Assembly (NCBI GenBank): GCA_027625915.1
Contig: JANTQA010000070.1
Span: 13,149,001 to 13,213,000, forward strand
Origin: Anaeramoeba flamelloides
Lineage: Eukaryota; Metamonada; Anaeramoebidae
Length of the DNA: 64,000 bases
Reading direction: 5' to 3'
Shown: piece after piece, positions 22,341-33,358 of the stretch
Layout of the letters: the number at the start of each line of letters is the position of its first letter
Numbering within the stretch: position 1 is the first letter of the stretch
Program-made: the position numbers and the translations under genes
The notes under the pieces: generated by a model
Databases searched by the model: none
The model's input: only the letters and a program-made list of their open reading frames with translations
What the model was told of the DNA's origin: nothing

Positions 22341-23650
22341 AAAAAAGGGTTAATAATAGTTATCTAGAATTAAAAAGAATTGTGTCAAATCCGAGATTTT
22401 ACCCTATTTCATATTTTTCTGAAAAACCATAAAGACATCCCCAGTTCTTGGAATTCAATAATTCGTTATCTGTATATTTATTAATTTCTTTTTTCAACTC
22501 GATTAAATTATTTCAATTCCAATTAATTTTATTGTTTGTTTGGTTAAATTTTATTAATTATTACAAATAAGGAAATAGATAAATGATTTAATTTTTTTCT
22601 TTTTTTGGTTTTTTTTTATTAACCGAAATTTCGGTTTTTCAATGTTAGGTTCGATTTTGTAAATGAGAACTGGCGTTTTTCTGTTTATTTTACATGTTTC
22701 CATAATAAATGGATTAATTCGGGAATTTAAATAATATAATGTATCATTTCATAATTATATATTATTAACCCATATACTGAATAGCTCATTATAAAAGATT
22801 TAAATAATCGAATTTTCAAACTATTGTTCATAGAATTGTTATTGGATGGTTGTTCACAATTGTTATATATTTCTGGGGGTAATTTTAAATTAGAAATATC
22901 TATTAAATTTTATCTAAATAAATACCCTAAATATTATGTTTTTTTGTAAATATTTACATATAACTATTTTATCTTTATTAGGTTTTAATCCAAATTGTAT
23001 AATAATTCCATATATTGAATCAAATTTCTGATTTAGTTGGGGTGTTTTTTATTTCCTTTAATAATTAAGATCAAATCTTCTACAAATGTTGGACAGGGTT
23101 TTAATTAATAGTATGATTTTTAAGAGGAAAAAAGGTTATAGTAGAGTAAATGAAATAGGGAATAATGGATCCCCTTGAAATAAATCAAGTCATTCGTCAT
23201 TGATAATATATTAATAAAAAATCTGAATAATTTGTTTTTAAAATAATTTTTTTTTTTTTTGTTTTTCTGATTCTTTAAATATTAATTGAATCTAAGTATT
23301 TACTAATATAAATCATTCTAATATATGTTTTATCATTTTACCTTTGATAAATTTCCGATTTGTAATTTATATACTAATTTCATTGATAATTACTATTTGC
23401 GGGAAATAAATATAAAAATTTTAATTATGTGATAACGAAACTCATAAATTAAGGTTTTTATTCCCAGGTTTGATTAGTTTAGTTTGATATGTGGTCGTCA
23501 TCGTTCATTATTTTGGAATAGTTGTTTATGTGGTGTCATTTATTTTTTAAAAAAATCTTAAATTTTGTTTTTTTTTTAACATTTTCTATTGTTTCCCGGT
23601 CGAATTCATTATCAAGTTACTCGTAATTGTATATTTTGGTTGTAAATGTT

Positions 23651-24689
23651 GGTAATTAAGCACATGATCTTTTTACCTTTTCACTATTCTTATCAATAAT
23701 AAGAAAATTAAAAACAGAAAAAAATGGTTAAAAAATTGAAAAACATTTTGAAAACATCACCTTTTATTGAAAATGTTTCAAAAATTGAATTTCAAAAAAA
23801 AAAAAAAAATTAGTTGAACAATCTTAAAATGAAATTGGGTTTGGTTTATAATCAACCATTTAGTAAATTGGTCAAAATGGTTAAGTCGTTTCACAATATA
23901 TTAAATTTAGAAAAGTAATGACTTTGTGAATTATTAGGAATTAATATAACTTAAACCCCACTTGAAATGTTTTATATGGTACAATCCAATGATTTTTTTT
24001 TCTGATAATTTTTCTATCCTATTTCTAATTCTCTTTTTAATAGTAAAAAATTTTCTTTGATATCTCATTTTTTTGATAAATAAAGATCAAAATACAATTC
24101 TATGAAACAAAATCCTAATAAAGAATAAATTCATAAAAATATGAAATTATAACATAGTGTATTCTAATGTTTAAAATGGTTTATAGTTTAAAAAAACCTA
24201 TTAGATATTTTTCAAAAAACCTAAATTGCTAATCAGAAAAAATTAAATTATCAGATACGTAATGCTTTTAATACTTTGTTTGTCCATAATTCGAATCACA
24301 ATTAACAAGATCTCAGTGAGTCTCCAATTAAATTACTTTTTAAGAGAAGGCATCATCAGATTTTTTTGGTGTGGTGATTGAAAAAAAAATATGAATCTAT
24401 TTTAATTTATCTCCTGAGATCAGAAAGTTGGGGGTTGGTAATTTTAAAAACACAAAATTATTCTATGGTTGTTTTTATTTCAAAATTAAAAAGTGAGGAA
24501 AATTTAAAATAGAATAAAATTGAAAGAGTCAAAAAAACAAAATAAAAGAAAAAAAAAATATTCTGAAATAATTTTATGATTAATTATTTCGTTTTGAAAC
24601 CTTTGGCTTTAAAAGTGTAATTATTTTCTATTTGTCTCGAATACGAATAAAAGTAATTTGTAACATAATTTTAAAAAAAAGATTATTAT
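23651..24689. other. Intergenic, nothing recognised
   Basis: AT-rich DNA downstream of RPS23 (minus strand). No gene, RNA or repeat was recognised. Confidence 0.4.
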
Positions 24690-25576
24690 TTATGATCTTG
24701 GTTTTTCTTTTTTATGTTGCCAAAGTGCAAGAAGAGAGACACCTGAAACTTTAACAAGTTTAAATCTAACACCTGGTACATCACCAACAGCACGTCCACT
24801 TCTTCCAACTTTATTGATTTAAAATATGTGGTAAAATAAAGATGAAAAAAAAAAAAAAGAAAAAAAAAAAGGAAAAGGTTAATAAAGAGGCAATCAAAAA
24901 CAAACACAAATACAAAAAAAAAAAAAAAAATAAAATAAAAAAAAAAAGAAAAAGCAAAAATAATAAAATAAACAAAAAAAATATTTTCAATAAAAGATCT
25001 TACATCCACAAATTAAAACTTCGTCATTATCGTCAATGTATGTAAGAGATCCATCTTTTGGTACAAAAGCAAGAACTTTTTTACCATTTTTAGCGAGTTG
25101 AACACGTACACATTTTCTAATAGCTGAATTTGGTTGTTTTGCTTCTACACCTACTTTTTCAACAACAATTCCACGGGCGTGAGATGCTCCTTGGAAAGCG
25201 TCAGTCTGTTGTTTAAGATTATTTGAATAAAAAAAGAATGAAAAGATTATTTTTTTATTATTTTGTTTTGATTTTTCTAAATAAAAATAAATAAAAAAAA
25301 AAAAAGAAAGGAAAATTCAAAAACAAACTTTGATTGCAGTTCCAGAGTGGGATTTTTTATATCTTTTGTCTTTCCATCTTTGGACTTTACGTCTGTTTCT
25401 AAGTTTTCTACCGGCTCTAATACCTTTTGGTTTACCTATTTGCCAAGCACCAGATTATTAAAAAAAGCAAGTAAATAGAAAAAAAAAAAAAAAAAAGAAA
25501 AAGAAAAGGATAAAACAACTGGATTAAATAGGTTGTGTGAATTTTCGTTTTGAGGCGTGGAAAAATTGTTACCCAT
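24690..25576 (-). CDS. RPS23: 40S ribosomal protein uS12 (RPS23), four exons
   Basis: uS12 sits at the decoding centre of the small ribosomal subunit. Exons are 25576-25573 (just ATGG), 25435-25329, 25205-25004 and 24808-24690, with introns of 137, 123 and 195 nt (donors GTAACA, GTTTGT, GTAAGA). The joined frame is 143 aa, the same length as human RPS23. It starts [20 protein letters not shown] and carries [29 protein letters not shown] (the decoding loop with the invariant KQPNSAIRK), [19 protein letters not shown] and ends KEKPRS. The invariant KQPNS loop holds the hydroxylated proline site. The tiny first exon is placed by the exact reconstruction of MGKP across the splice. Introns are filled with A/T runs. 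This is the best-supported gene in the window. Confidence 0.97.
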
Positions 25577-27520
25577 TTGTGTATATTGAAAGAAATATTT
25601 TTTGTTTTAAAAACAATTAAAAAAAATGAATTTTGTTTTGAAAAAACCATAAATGTCAACTATTCTATTAAAATCTAGGAAAGAGACTGAATTGTTATCA
25701 TTTTACTGATGTCTCTTTCTCAATTTTATGTGTTTTCGAGGTGGCGTCAAAGGTTCTCATTTAAAATAAGATCTTGGTTATTGGTAGACAGATATTGGTA
25801 CAAAGTCTTCTAAATACAAATTGTTTTGTTAGTCTGAGAATTGTGTGATTCAAAATTTCAAGTATTTCATTGGATCTTCAATTGAATAGCAATTATTTTA
25901 CTCTGAAGAATAGTAAATTTTTATTATAAATTCTCAAACCTTCTATTGACTAGTACAAGTTGAAACAAAAAAAAAGACAAGATCTTCACAAACCCATTTA
26001 GAAATGAGTTTGTGAGATAAAATTTGATTATTTGATATGCATAGATTTTTGGTCAAAGATCTTTATAACATCGAAAGAAATCAATGTCCATCCTATGAAT
26101 AGATTTTCGTTATAAAATGAGTTGTTTTTGTTTTAGAAAGTTAAGTAGTCACTTCTTTGGAACCACTCTTCAGGAATCTATTCTTTTGTGAATTTGAATG
26201 TTCAATTTGGGTCTAATCCAAAAAAGTTTTAATAATATTTAATAGAAAATTAAGATAGTAAAACACCTTCGTTCAGATTAAAAGTGTAACTTAAACACCA
26301 GAATGCCAGTAAAATAATATTCTCTTAAATGTAGATACATTCCCCAAATCAAAATTTTGGGTTAATTTTGAAAATTAATTGGTTAACGTACAATTGTTTT
26401 GTTGGTAAAAAAAGAACACATAGATTATTCTTCAAGTTAAAAAGTTTGTATATGAAAAAAAACACACCTATTTCACCAGAGGTAGTAAATAGATTTTTCA
26501 AGGTTTTATCATATTTTGAGAACAAATTGAAATACATTTTCTGTTATGTTCAAAGAGAATCTCAAACTACCAACTACAACTTTGAAAAACTCTTTTTCAA
26601 AAAGGAACAAATAGAAAAGATTGTGTAAATTTTTATCAGATAGATCTTGAAAAAGTCAAAATAATCCAATATTCCCCAGTTTTTCAAATAGAAGACATTT
26701 CTAAATTTCCTTAAGAATTTCAAAACGGTCTATAAGACAATTGTCAGTTAATTTAAACTTTATTAGCATTTTACACAACAAGAATAGTAAAATCCATACA
26801 AATACTTTCAAGACTTTTTGGAACTTTGAGACATTTGATCTGCAAGATTTCGGTTTCTGATATTGACTCATATTTTTTCAAAGTTCAAATACTCGATATA
26901 AAAATTATAAGCCAAAAAAGGGTAACAAAAAAACAATTAGCAAAAAGAGAGCATTTTGAGTTTTAATTGAAATTTTTGAAAGCTACCCAAAAGAAAAAGA
27001 TACTATTCATTCTAAAATAAAAAGATCGAAATTTTCATTCAGCTTTCGAAAATAATCACATTCCAAGAATTAAAATTCATCGTCAAGGTTTGAAATTTTA
27101 AAAAGGATAATGAATAATTTAAGCTTGATTTTAGTATTAACAATCTGAAATTCTACATGATTTGTGAATTATTTTATCTTTCTTTGGGAAAGATGAATAA
27201 AAATTTTCTTCCATTTATTTTCATACAAATAGTATGTTAGCTTTCAAAAACCTACAACACTTTTTATAAAAGGCTGAAAAGTGGAGAGTTGTCTAAATTA
27301 CATGTTTTTTAAAGTTTTTATTGTAAAAACTTCCAAATTGAAAGCTATTGAATGTTGATCTTATAATTCCTTTTAAAAATTTATCAACAATTTGAAAATA
27401 ACAAAAACATTCTCAAGTAAAAAAATTGGCCACAATAATTGTGTTTTTATTGTCTGTAGAGATAAAATTCAAAATCATTTTTTTACATTTTTTGAATAAT
27501 CAATTTTTTAATTATTTACC
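25577..27520. other. Intergenic with a small hairpin
   Basis: A compact hairpin at 25985-26014 (TCACAAACCCATTT / AAATGAGTTTGTGA) is the only clear structure. The overlapping ORFs at 26349-26628 on both strands look like chance. The region should hold the promoters of RPS23 (near 25580-25700) and ARPC5 (near 27400-27520), but no motif can be named. Confidence 0.4.
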
Positions 27521-27957
27521 ATGTCACTTACACAATTTCTTGAAAATCCACCTTACGAAGCACAACCCCAAGAAAAAGTACTCCTTTCTTCTTTAATAAA
27601 TTCCCAACCCACATTTTTTACTTATTAATTATAAACAAAACAAACAAAAACTTTACTTTTTTCTCTTTTTCTCTTTTTTTTTTTTTTTTTTGTGTGGAAA
27701 ACCTTCAAAAACAATAGCAAAATATTTATGAGCAAGTAATTAATATTTTAGGAGACACTGCCGACAACAAAATGAAAGACACATGCAATAACTTAGATAC
27801 AGATCAACAAGATGCCTTAATGAGATATATTTATAAAGGACTTGAAAATAACGATAATTCTTTAAAACTTCTTAAATGGCACGGTGTTCTTTCTGAAGTT
27901 GCTGGTCTTGGTTGCATCATGCGTGTTATGTCTGAAAAAAGAAAACGTGTATTATAA
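27521..27957 (+). CDS. ARPC5: Arp2/3 complex subunit 5 (ARPC5/p16-Arc), two exons, short N-terminus
   Basis: ARPC5 is the smallest Arp2/3 subunit and helps hold Arp2 in the branching complex. Exon 1 is 27521-27577 (MSLTQFLENPPYEAQPQEK) with donor GTACTC; exon 2 is 27718-27957 after acceptor CAATAG, an intron of 140 nt with a long T-run. The joined protein of 98 aa aligns without large gaps from the family NPP turn to the end: NPPYEAQPQEK, EQVINILGD, LMRYIYKGLE (family LMKYIYKGFE), LLKWH and GCIMRVMSEKR. Animal ARPC5 is about 150 aa. The missing part is the N-terminal 40-50 residues. A TAA stands in frame four codons upstream of the ATG and no acceptor lies between, so no further 5' exon can be joined to this frame. 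Identity is secure. Confidence 0.9.
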
Positions 27958-28607
27958 ACACTTTTTTTTATCAGTTCTTCTCCGCCCCTAAAAAAAAACA
28001 ACGAAACAAAGAAACAAAAAACAAAAAAACAATTATTCACAAGAAACTCGCAACAAAGAAGAAAAAAAAATGCATATTCTTGAAATTTTTTTGAAGAACT
28101 TTAATTGTTTGACAAACCAAATTTTGATCTTCTCTTTGTTTTTTGTTTGAAATTCTTTTCCTTTTTTTAAAAAAAAAATAAAATCTTTTTCCTTTTTTCT
28201 TTTTTTTTTTTGTTTTTGTTTTTGTTTTCTCTTCTTTTAATTTTTTTTTTTTTTTTGAAAATTTTCAAATTTCCACTTTGCTGTTGAGAAATATAATTTT
28301 GAGTTAAAATTTACTTGTTGTTCTTTGAAAAATTATTTGAACAAAATCGAAAAAAAAAACCTTTCCCAAGAATTAAAATAAATCACAAAAGTCAACAATT
28401 CTAAAAGGGAAAATCATAATATAACTATAGTTTTATGTTTTAGTGTGTGAAAAATTTTCCTTGAGATCTTTTAAACAAAGCTTTGGAAATGCAAATGAAA
28501 ATGTCTGGATCAACTTGTGAGGAAGGTTAAAAGTTTATCATTTTTTTTTAGAATAGTTTGTTTTTCTAAGACTACAAATAATATTGGTTCTTCTTTATTC
28601 TATATTC

Positions 28608-29453
28608 ATGAAAAACAAAAAGAAGAAGAACTACCAACAGGCGAAACCACGCTTTCAAACCACAAAAAGAAAAGGAAAAGGAAAAGAAAAAGAAAAGGAA
28701 AAAAAACAAGAACAAGAACAAGAACAAGAAAACAAAAACCAAAAACAAAACAAAAATCAAAAACAAAAAAGCGTTCACAAAACAAAACCAAAAAAGTTCA
28801 AATTTACATCTAATTCACAATCTGTCTTAGTAATGTTCGTTTTATTTTTAGTTCTAACAATCGCGCAGTATATTGCAGCATTTGTTTCAAATTCCAATTC
28901 TTTATTGGAGGACTCAGCTTTAATGACGATTGATACCTTGTCGTATTTAATTACTTTTATTACAGAGTGTGTTACGGTTGGCTACCAACAAGACTTGATA
29001 AATAAATTGCTTTCTTCAATAATTAATACTTTGATCCTCTCTGCGATCACGATTTGGGTTTTAGTGGACTGCTTTAGCAACTTATTCGAAAAGAATGGGG
29101 ACGTAAACCCTCGGGAAGTCAATGGCGAAATTGTTTTAATTTTTAGTATAATTGGCTTGTTAATTGATCTAATTTGTATTCTCAACTTTTACAGAAATAA
29201 ACGAAAAAAGAGCAATGACAAAATTACAGAACTTAACATGAACTCTTCTTTATTTCACGTCTACTCAGATCTTCTTCGTTCCTCTTCGACTTTAATAGAA
29301 TCAATTTTAATTCTCAAATTTGATGTTAATTCCGGAAAGATCGACGATTTTACTAGTATCATAATCTCCTTCATGATTATTGTTGGCTCTCTTGGAATGT
29401 TTAAATCAATTTATGAGAATTACCAATTATTCAAAAAAGGGAAATTAGACTAA
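28608..29453 (+). CDS. CDF-type (cation diffusion facilitator-like) membrane protein
   Basis: The protein is 281 aa from the ATG at 28608. Residues 1-67 are Lys/Gln/Glu-rich and probably cytosolic. Six membrane segments follow: SVLVMFVLFLVLTIAQYIAA, SLLEDSALMTIDTLSYLITF, LLSSIINTLILSAITIWVL, IVLIFSIIGLLIDLICIL, NSSLFHVYSDLLRSSSTLIE and FTSIIISFMIIVGSLGMF. Segments 2 and 5 match the CDF pattern. Segment 5 keeps the HxxxD metal pair (HVYSD), while segment 2 has D-S-A-L-M-T-I-D where zinc transporters have D-x-x-H-x-x-x-D, so one metal ligand is lost. The C-terminal cytosolic domain usual in the family is absent. CDF proteins export Zn, Mn or Fe against protons; here the metal is unknown and transport may be altered. 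The start is chosen because the upstream codons lack another ATG. Confidence 0.65.
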   Translation: MKNKKKKNYQQAKPRFQTTKRKGKGKEKEKEKKQEQEQEQENKNQKQNKNQKQKSVHKTKPKKFKFTSNSQSVLVMFVLFLVLTIAQYIAAFVSNSNSLLEDSALMTIDTLSYLITFITECVTVGYQQDLINKLLSSIINTLILSAITIWVLVDCFSNLFEKNGDVNPREVNGEIVLIFSIIGLLIDLICILNFYRNKRKKSNDKITELNMNSSLFHVYSDLLRSSSTLIESILILKFDVNSGKIDDFTSIIISFMIIVGSLGMFKSIYENYQLFKKGKLD

Positions 29454-29819
29454 AATGATATTTTGGAATTTAGTCGATGCAAAACTATTGTTTTCGGATT
29501 TAAAGCAAAAGTGTTTTTATTTTTATTATTATTTATTTGCAATATCAAAAGAAACACTCGGTTCAGCCCATTGAAAAAAAAAAAAACCAAACTAATTAAA
29601 CAATAAAATTAAACAATATTTCGAAAAATTACCACATACATATCTTTTTCTTAGTATTATATTTTGGATAAGTTCATTTCTTAAGTATTTAAGGGAAGAG
29701 ATATTAAGATTAAAATTTTCTTTTTGAATTCAAAAAAATATTTTTCATCTTTATTTATGAGTGTTTAATTGACAATTACAAACAAACCAACACTTGGCAC
29801 AGAAAGACTTTTAAAATTC

Positions 29820-30060
29820 AATAATAAAAAACTTTGATATTTTTTTTAAGAATTATCAAATCCCAATTCAAAATTTTTAACACACACAAAATTTAATTTT
29901 TGAAAAAAAATCTTATTAAATAAATTTACGAAGAAATACTAAATTTGACCCATTCATGAATTGGAATATTCGAGTTATTTATTATTTACATAACCCACAA
30001 AAAAAAAAAATACATAATTATAAATCAAAATAAAAAAATACTTTATTGAAAATTATGAAG
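29820..30060 (+). repeat. Dispersed repeat L, first part of copy 2
   Basis: It matches 51690-51900 (shared CCCAATTCAAAATTTTTAAC and AAATCTTATT words). Its continuation resumes at about 30640, after the repeat at 30062-30615, which therefore appears to have inserted into it. Confidence 0.55.
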
Positions 30061-30061
30061 T

Positions 30062-30615
30062 GAATAAACAATTTTTCGGTCAAAGGGTCCCATTTGCGGG
30101 GAGTAAAATACAAACGTTTAAAGAGTTTGAATTGATATTAGAAGAAAAAATTTATTTTGGAAATTTCGAAATCAAATTTTATTTTTTTTTTTTTCTCATT
30201 TTGCTTTTTTTTTTTTTTTTCAATTTTTTTTTCTACACCAAATTCATTTACAAATTTATATTCATTGCAAAATCCATAGTCACTTGGTAAATTCCTGTTA
30301 TCCTAATGCTATTGATAAAGTGAAAATGATTGTAGAGAAAACATTTTGTTTTCTATTGTCATTTTATTTGATCTTTCATAGGAGATCAAAATGGAAATTG
30401 TTGTTTTTCTCAATTGGGCCATAAGAATCTATGTTTTTCTAATTTGAAGAAAATTTATTGATTTATTAGTTTTATTTCAGGCCAATATCAACTATTCTTT
30501 GATGTTTATTATTCTTCTTATTTCTTATTTACTCTGAAAAAGTACATTTATAAAAAATATTTGATATTTGAAAAAAATGTATTTTTTTTGGATTCACTTT
30601 GAACGAAACAAATTT
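30062..30615 (+). mobile_element. Dispersed element R, copy 1 (probable TIR element)
   Basis: It aligns with 59282-59576 plus 60570-60790 (shared AAAGAGTTTG/AAAGGGTTTG, GAAGAAAAAA, TTGATTTATTAGTTTTATTTCAG). The left edge AAACAATTTTTCGGTCAAAG and the inverse of the right edge in the 59-kb copy (AAACTTTGTTTCAGCCAAAA) look like degenerate TIRs. The 76-codon ORF at its start is not a gene. Confidence 0.6.
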
Positions 30616-30639
30616 GACAACAAAAAAATGAATTGGAAA

Positions 30640-30920
30640 ATTTAATTAAATTTAACAGAATTATTATTGATCAATCAAAAATTTAGATACCATCAACTAA
30701 TTTAATTAGAATTTTTTCAAAACTTAAATGTCCCAACTTTAAACAAAATATCAATCATCAAAAAAATTTTCTGATTAAAGAAAACATATTATGCACTGGG
30801 AAAAATGGAAGGAAAACAAAACAAAACAAAAAAATAAATAATACATTATTTTACAAAAAATATTAATACTTTCTGAATTGAATGAAATAATATAATTGTT
30901 TTTATACTATTAACAGCTTT
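30640..30920 (+). repeat. Dispersed repeat L, second part of copy 2
   Basis: It shares with 1330-1690 and 51940-52220 the order GATCAATCAAAAATTTAGA, ACCATCAACTAATTT, AATATCAATCATC. There is no reading frame. Confidence 0.55.
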
Positions 30921-31214
30921 TAATTTTAATTTTTTTTTTTGACTTTTTACTTAGTATCCGTTCATTATTAAGATTACAATCATTTTTGGGGAGTTTTATT
31001 TTTATTTTTTATAATTAAGAGAGAATAATAATAGTATCCATTGATTTTTATGTTTATTTTGGAAACTAATTGATTATCAGAAAAAAAAAAAAAAAAACAG
31101 AATCCCACAAGAAAAACACAACTTAACTCTTAAAACTTTTTCAAAAAAAAAAAAAAATACCCTTCATTAGGTATTTTTGTATTACACTCATATGATAGCT
31201 ATTATTATACATAA

Positions 31215-31880
31215 ACATTTTTAAAAGGGTTTACAACTTTATTGGATATTAATGGATCTTGAAAAAAAATTCAAGTTTTTAGTAATATATTTTTTTTATT
31301 TTTAATTGTAAAATTTTTGAATTTTTTTTTGACTTAGTGAAGAGATTCTTTTAATCTATTTTTTTAATAGTCTAAAATTAATCATATTTTTTCAAGTATA
31401 AAATAATATCAAACATTTATTTCAAAAGATATTGTTAAATTAAATTGAAAAAATGATTTTTTAATTATTTTTTGAATTATTTTTTATTATTTTAATTATT
31501 TTTTCCATGTTTAAGCCTTAATATATATTCCACTTTTTTTCCGGCACATTACTTGCCCTTTTATTAATTTTTCATACTGATGTTCAATATAAAATCGATT
31601 AATTCTAACTAATTTCAAAAATAAAAAAATACCCTAAAAATGAGAGTTTTTTTTCAAAAATCGTAAATTTTGAAAAAGGATATATTGGAATCTTAATGAG
31701 TTTAATAGCTATTTTTTTTTTAATGGCATTAAATTATCATAACTTTGAAAAAATAATTTATAGAAGGTGTATAACTAAAATCTAATAAGTAGTTTTCGAT
31801 AACTTTAATATTGTATTTATATTTTCTCTGTAGTGCAGTGACTTATTATAATTTTTATTTTGATTTGAAAATTCATATAT
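31215..31880 (+). repeat. Dispersed repeat S, copy 2
   Basis: It is about 90 percent alike by eye with 6915-7610 over the first 250 bp, with more decay later. The direction is the same and no gene lies inside. Confidence 0.7.
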
Positions 31881-32550
31881 CCTCAAAAAAAAATCAAAAA
31901 AATCAAGAAAATTCACTTTTAAATTTTTTTGAATTTTGGAACTTCAAAGAAAATTAAAGAAATATATCTTTTGCTTTCTAAAACCGATTAAAATATAAAA
32001 ATTATTTCCATATTATAAAAAAATGAACCGAATCAAAGCTTTTACTCTTTTATTTTAAATATAGGAAAATTTCTTTTCCTTTATTGTGAGAAAGGAGCAA
32101 TCAAAGAAAATTTACCAAATAAAAAAGAGAAGAAGAAAAACAATTAAAATATTTAAAATAAAAAAATATTAGATCATTTACATTGCCAAATTAGAAATTA
32201 TCCACATCCCAAAATAGGAGGAGTAAAAATCAGATAGAAAGATTATTAATAAACAAGACTCCACAAAATGTGATTATTAAAGTGGTATTCCACTGTTGTT
32301 AATTTTTTTTTTAATTTAAAAGAATGGGGTAAAAACTTTGATTTTGCTCAATTCTTTCGAATTAAAAAAAAAACACTAGATACAACTCCGAAAAGTGGGG
32401 CACTATGTACCCGAATTTGTATATTTTTTCTACTATTTTAGGAATTTTTTATTTTCATCTTTTAGGATTTTTTTATGAAAAGTTCTTGTCATTTTTATTG
32501 TTATTAGAAAATCCATATATTTTGTTAATTTTTAAATTTATGTATAATAT

Positions 32551-32570
32551 ATATATATATATATATATGA
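32551..32570. repeat. (TA)n microsatellite
   Basis: An uninterrupted TA run in an otherwise mixed AT-rich context, about 40 bp upstream of element D copy 1. Confidence 0.9.
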
Positions 32571-32607
32571 TATAGTCTACCTGAAAAAATATTTCAGAGT
32601 TACAGTA

Positions 32608-32803
32608 CAGTCAGTTCCATTTTTAGTTATCAAACTAACAACGAAATTTAAGGCACAAAAAATTTATCAAATTAAGGCACAAAATTTAAATTCTAGTAAA
32701 AGAATTTGTAAAAAAAAATATTTCAAATTTTGTGCCTTAATTTGAGATTTTTTTGTGCTTTAAATTCCGTTGAAAGTTTGTGTCTTAAAAATGGAACTGA
32801 CTG
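32608..32803. mobile_element. Palindromic Tc1-like short element D, copy 1 (196 bp, TA flanks)
   Basis: The left end CAGTCAGTTCCATTTTTAG and the right end TAAAAATGGAACTGACTG are exact inverses over the outer 16 bp, directly between TA dinucleotides (32606-32607 and 32804-32805). The whole element is nearly one palindrome (AACGAAATTTAAGGCAC / GTGCTTTAAATTCCGTT). CAGT ends and TA duplication point to Tc1/mariner. The near-perfect ends suggest a fairly recent insertion. Confidence 0.9.
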
Positions 32804-33127
32804 TATACTATTTGAAAAATATGAAAAAAGAAAATGATTTCACATCATAGTGGTCAAAAATAAAGAGTTCAGAGTCTAAAATCTTTGTTTGAAAAATTCA
32901 AATTATTTTTTTTTTTTATACCAATAAAACATCCTATTCCGTATCAAATAGTATAAACAACAATAATTCAATTTTGAAGATAAATTCTTTGAAATTTTCC
33001 AGAAAAATTCAATTATGAACTCAATTTGTTATAAAAATATTTTATAACTTTTCCATTTTTTAAAATCATTTATTAGTTTTTTCTTACAGTAAAACCTAAA
33101 GCACCTAAAATTTCAAAAAAAACACAT

Positions 33128-33358
33128 AATTCCATTTTTCTGATCAATTGAAAATATTGGTAAAAATCCGAAAATATATTCCACTTCCAGATAAATATAT
33201 AAATTACCGGGCAAAAATAAACCGATAAATTTAGAATATTTAAACAATATACTAATTAGATCAGCATATTTTTGCTCGGTAATTTATATATTTATCTGGA
33301 AGTGGAATATATTTTCGGATTTTTATCAATATTTTCAATTGATCAGAAAAATGGAATT
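33128..33358. repeat. Long inverted repeat, 92-bp arms
   Basis: The left arm 33128-33219 and the right arm 33267-33358 are inverses with only two mismatches seen (both G versus A on the left-arm strand), with a 47-bp spacer. Arm words: TTCCATTTTTCTGATCAATT, GAAAATATATTCCACTTCCA, AAATTACCGGGCAAAAATA. There is no TA-flanked boundary or coding frame. A transcript would fold into a stem of about 90 bp. Confidence 0.9.

Larger units (their letters stand above)
21740..23650 (-). mobile_element. LINE relic 2 (reverse transcriptase to C-terminal zinc motif), with nested insertions
   Basis: Minus-strand pieces in order: LFQGDPLFPISF near 23175-23140 (RT motif QGDPLSP type), FVEDLILIIKG near 23085-23050 (the A/F-x-D-D catalytic box, here with E for the first D), IWNYYTIW/FGLKPNKDK near 23000, NSLKIRLFKSFIMSYSVYGL near 22820-22760 (thumb), NELLNSKNWGCLYGF near 22450, and FCPLCLKYEKKEIIEKIDH near 21810-21760, the C-x2-C...H motif at the end of many LINE ORF2 proteins. 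Frames shift several times, so it is dead. A 192-bp palindromic element (22026-22217) and a hairpin (22288-22340) interrupt it. Confidence 0.75.

Noticed and set aside
24842-25045. Plus-strand Lys-rich ORF
   Set aside because: It is the reverse of an RPS23 intron and the end of exon 3.
26349-26628. Overlapping ORFs on both strands
   Set aside because: They have chance composition, no start or splice context and no family words.
28572-28791. Minus-strand Phe/Leu-rich ORFs and the overlapping plus frame at 28517
   Set aside because: They come from the Lys-rich leader of the CDF-type gene read in other frames.
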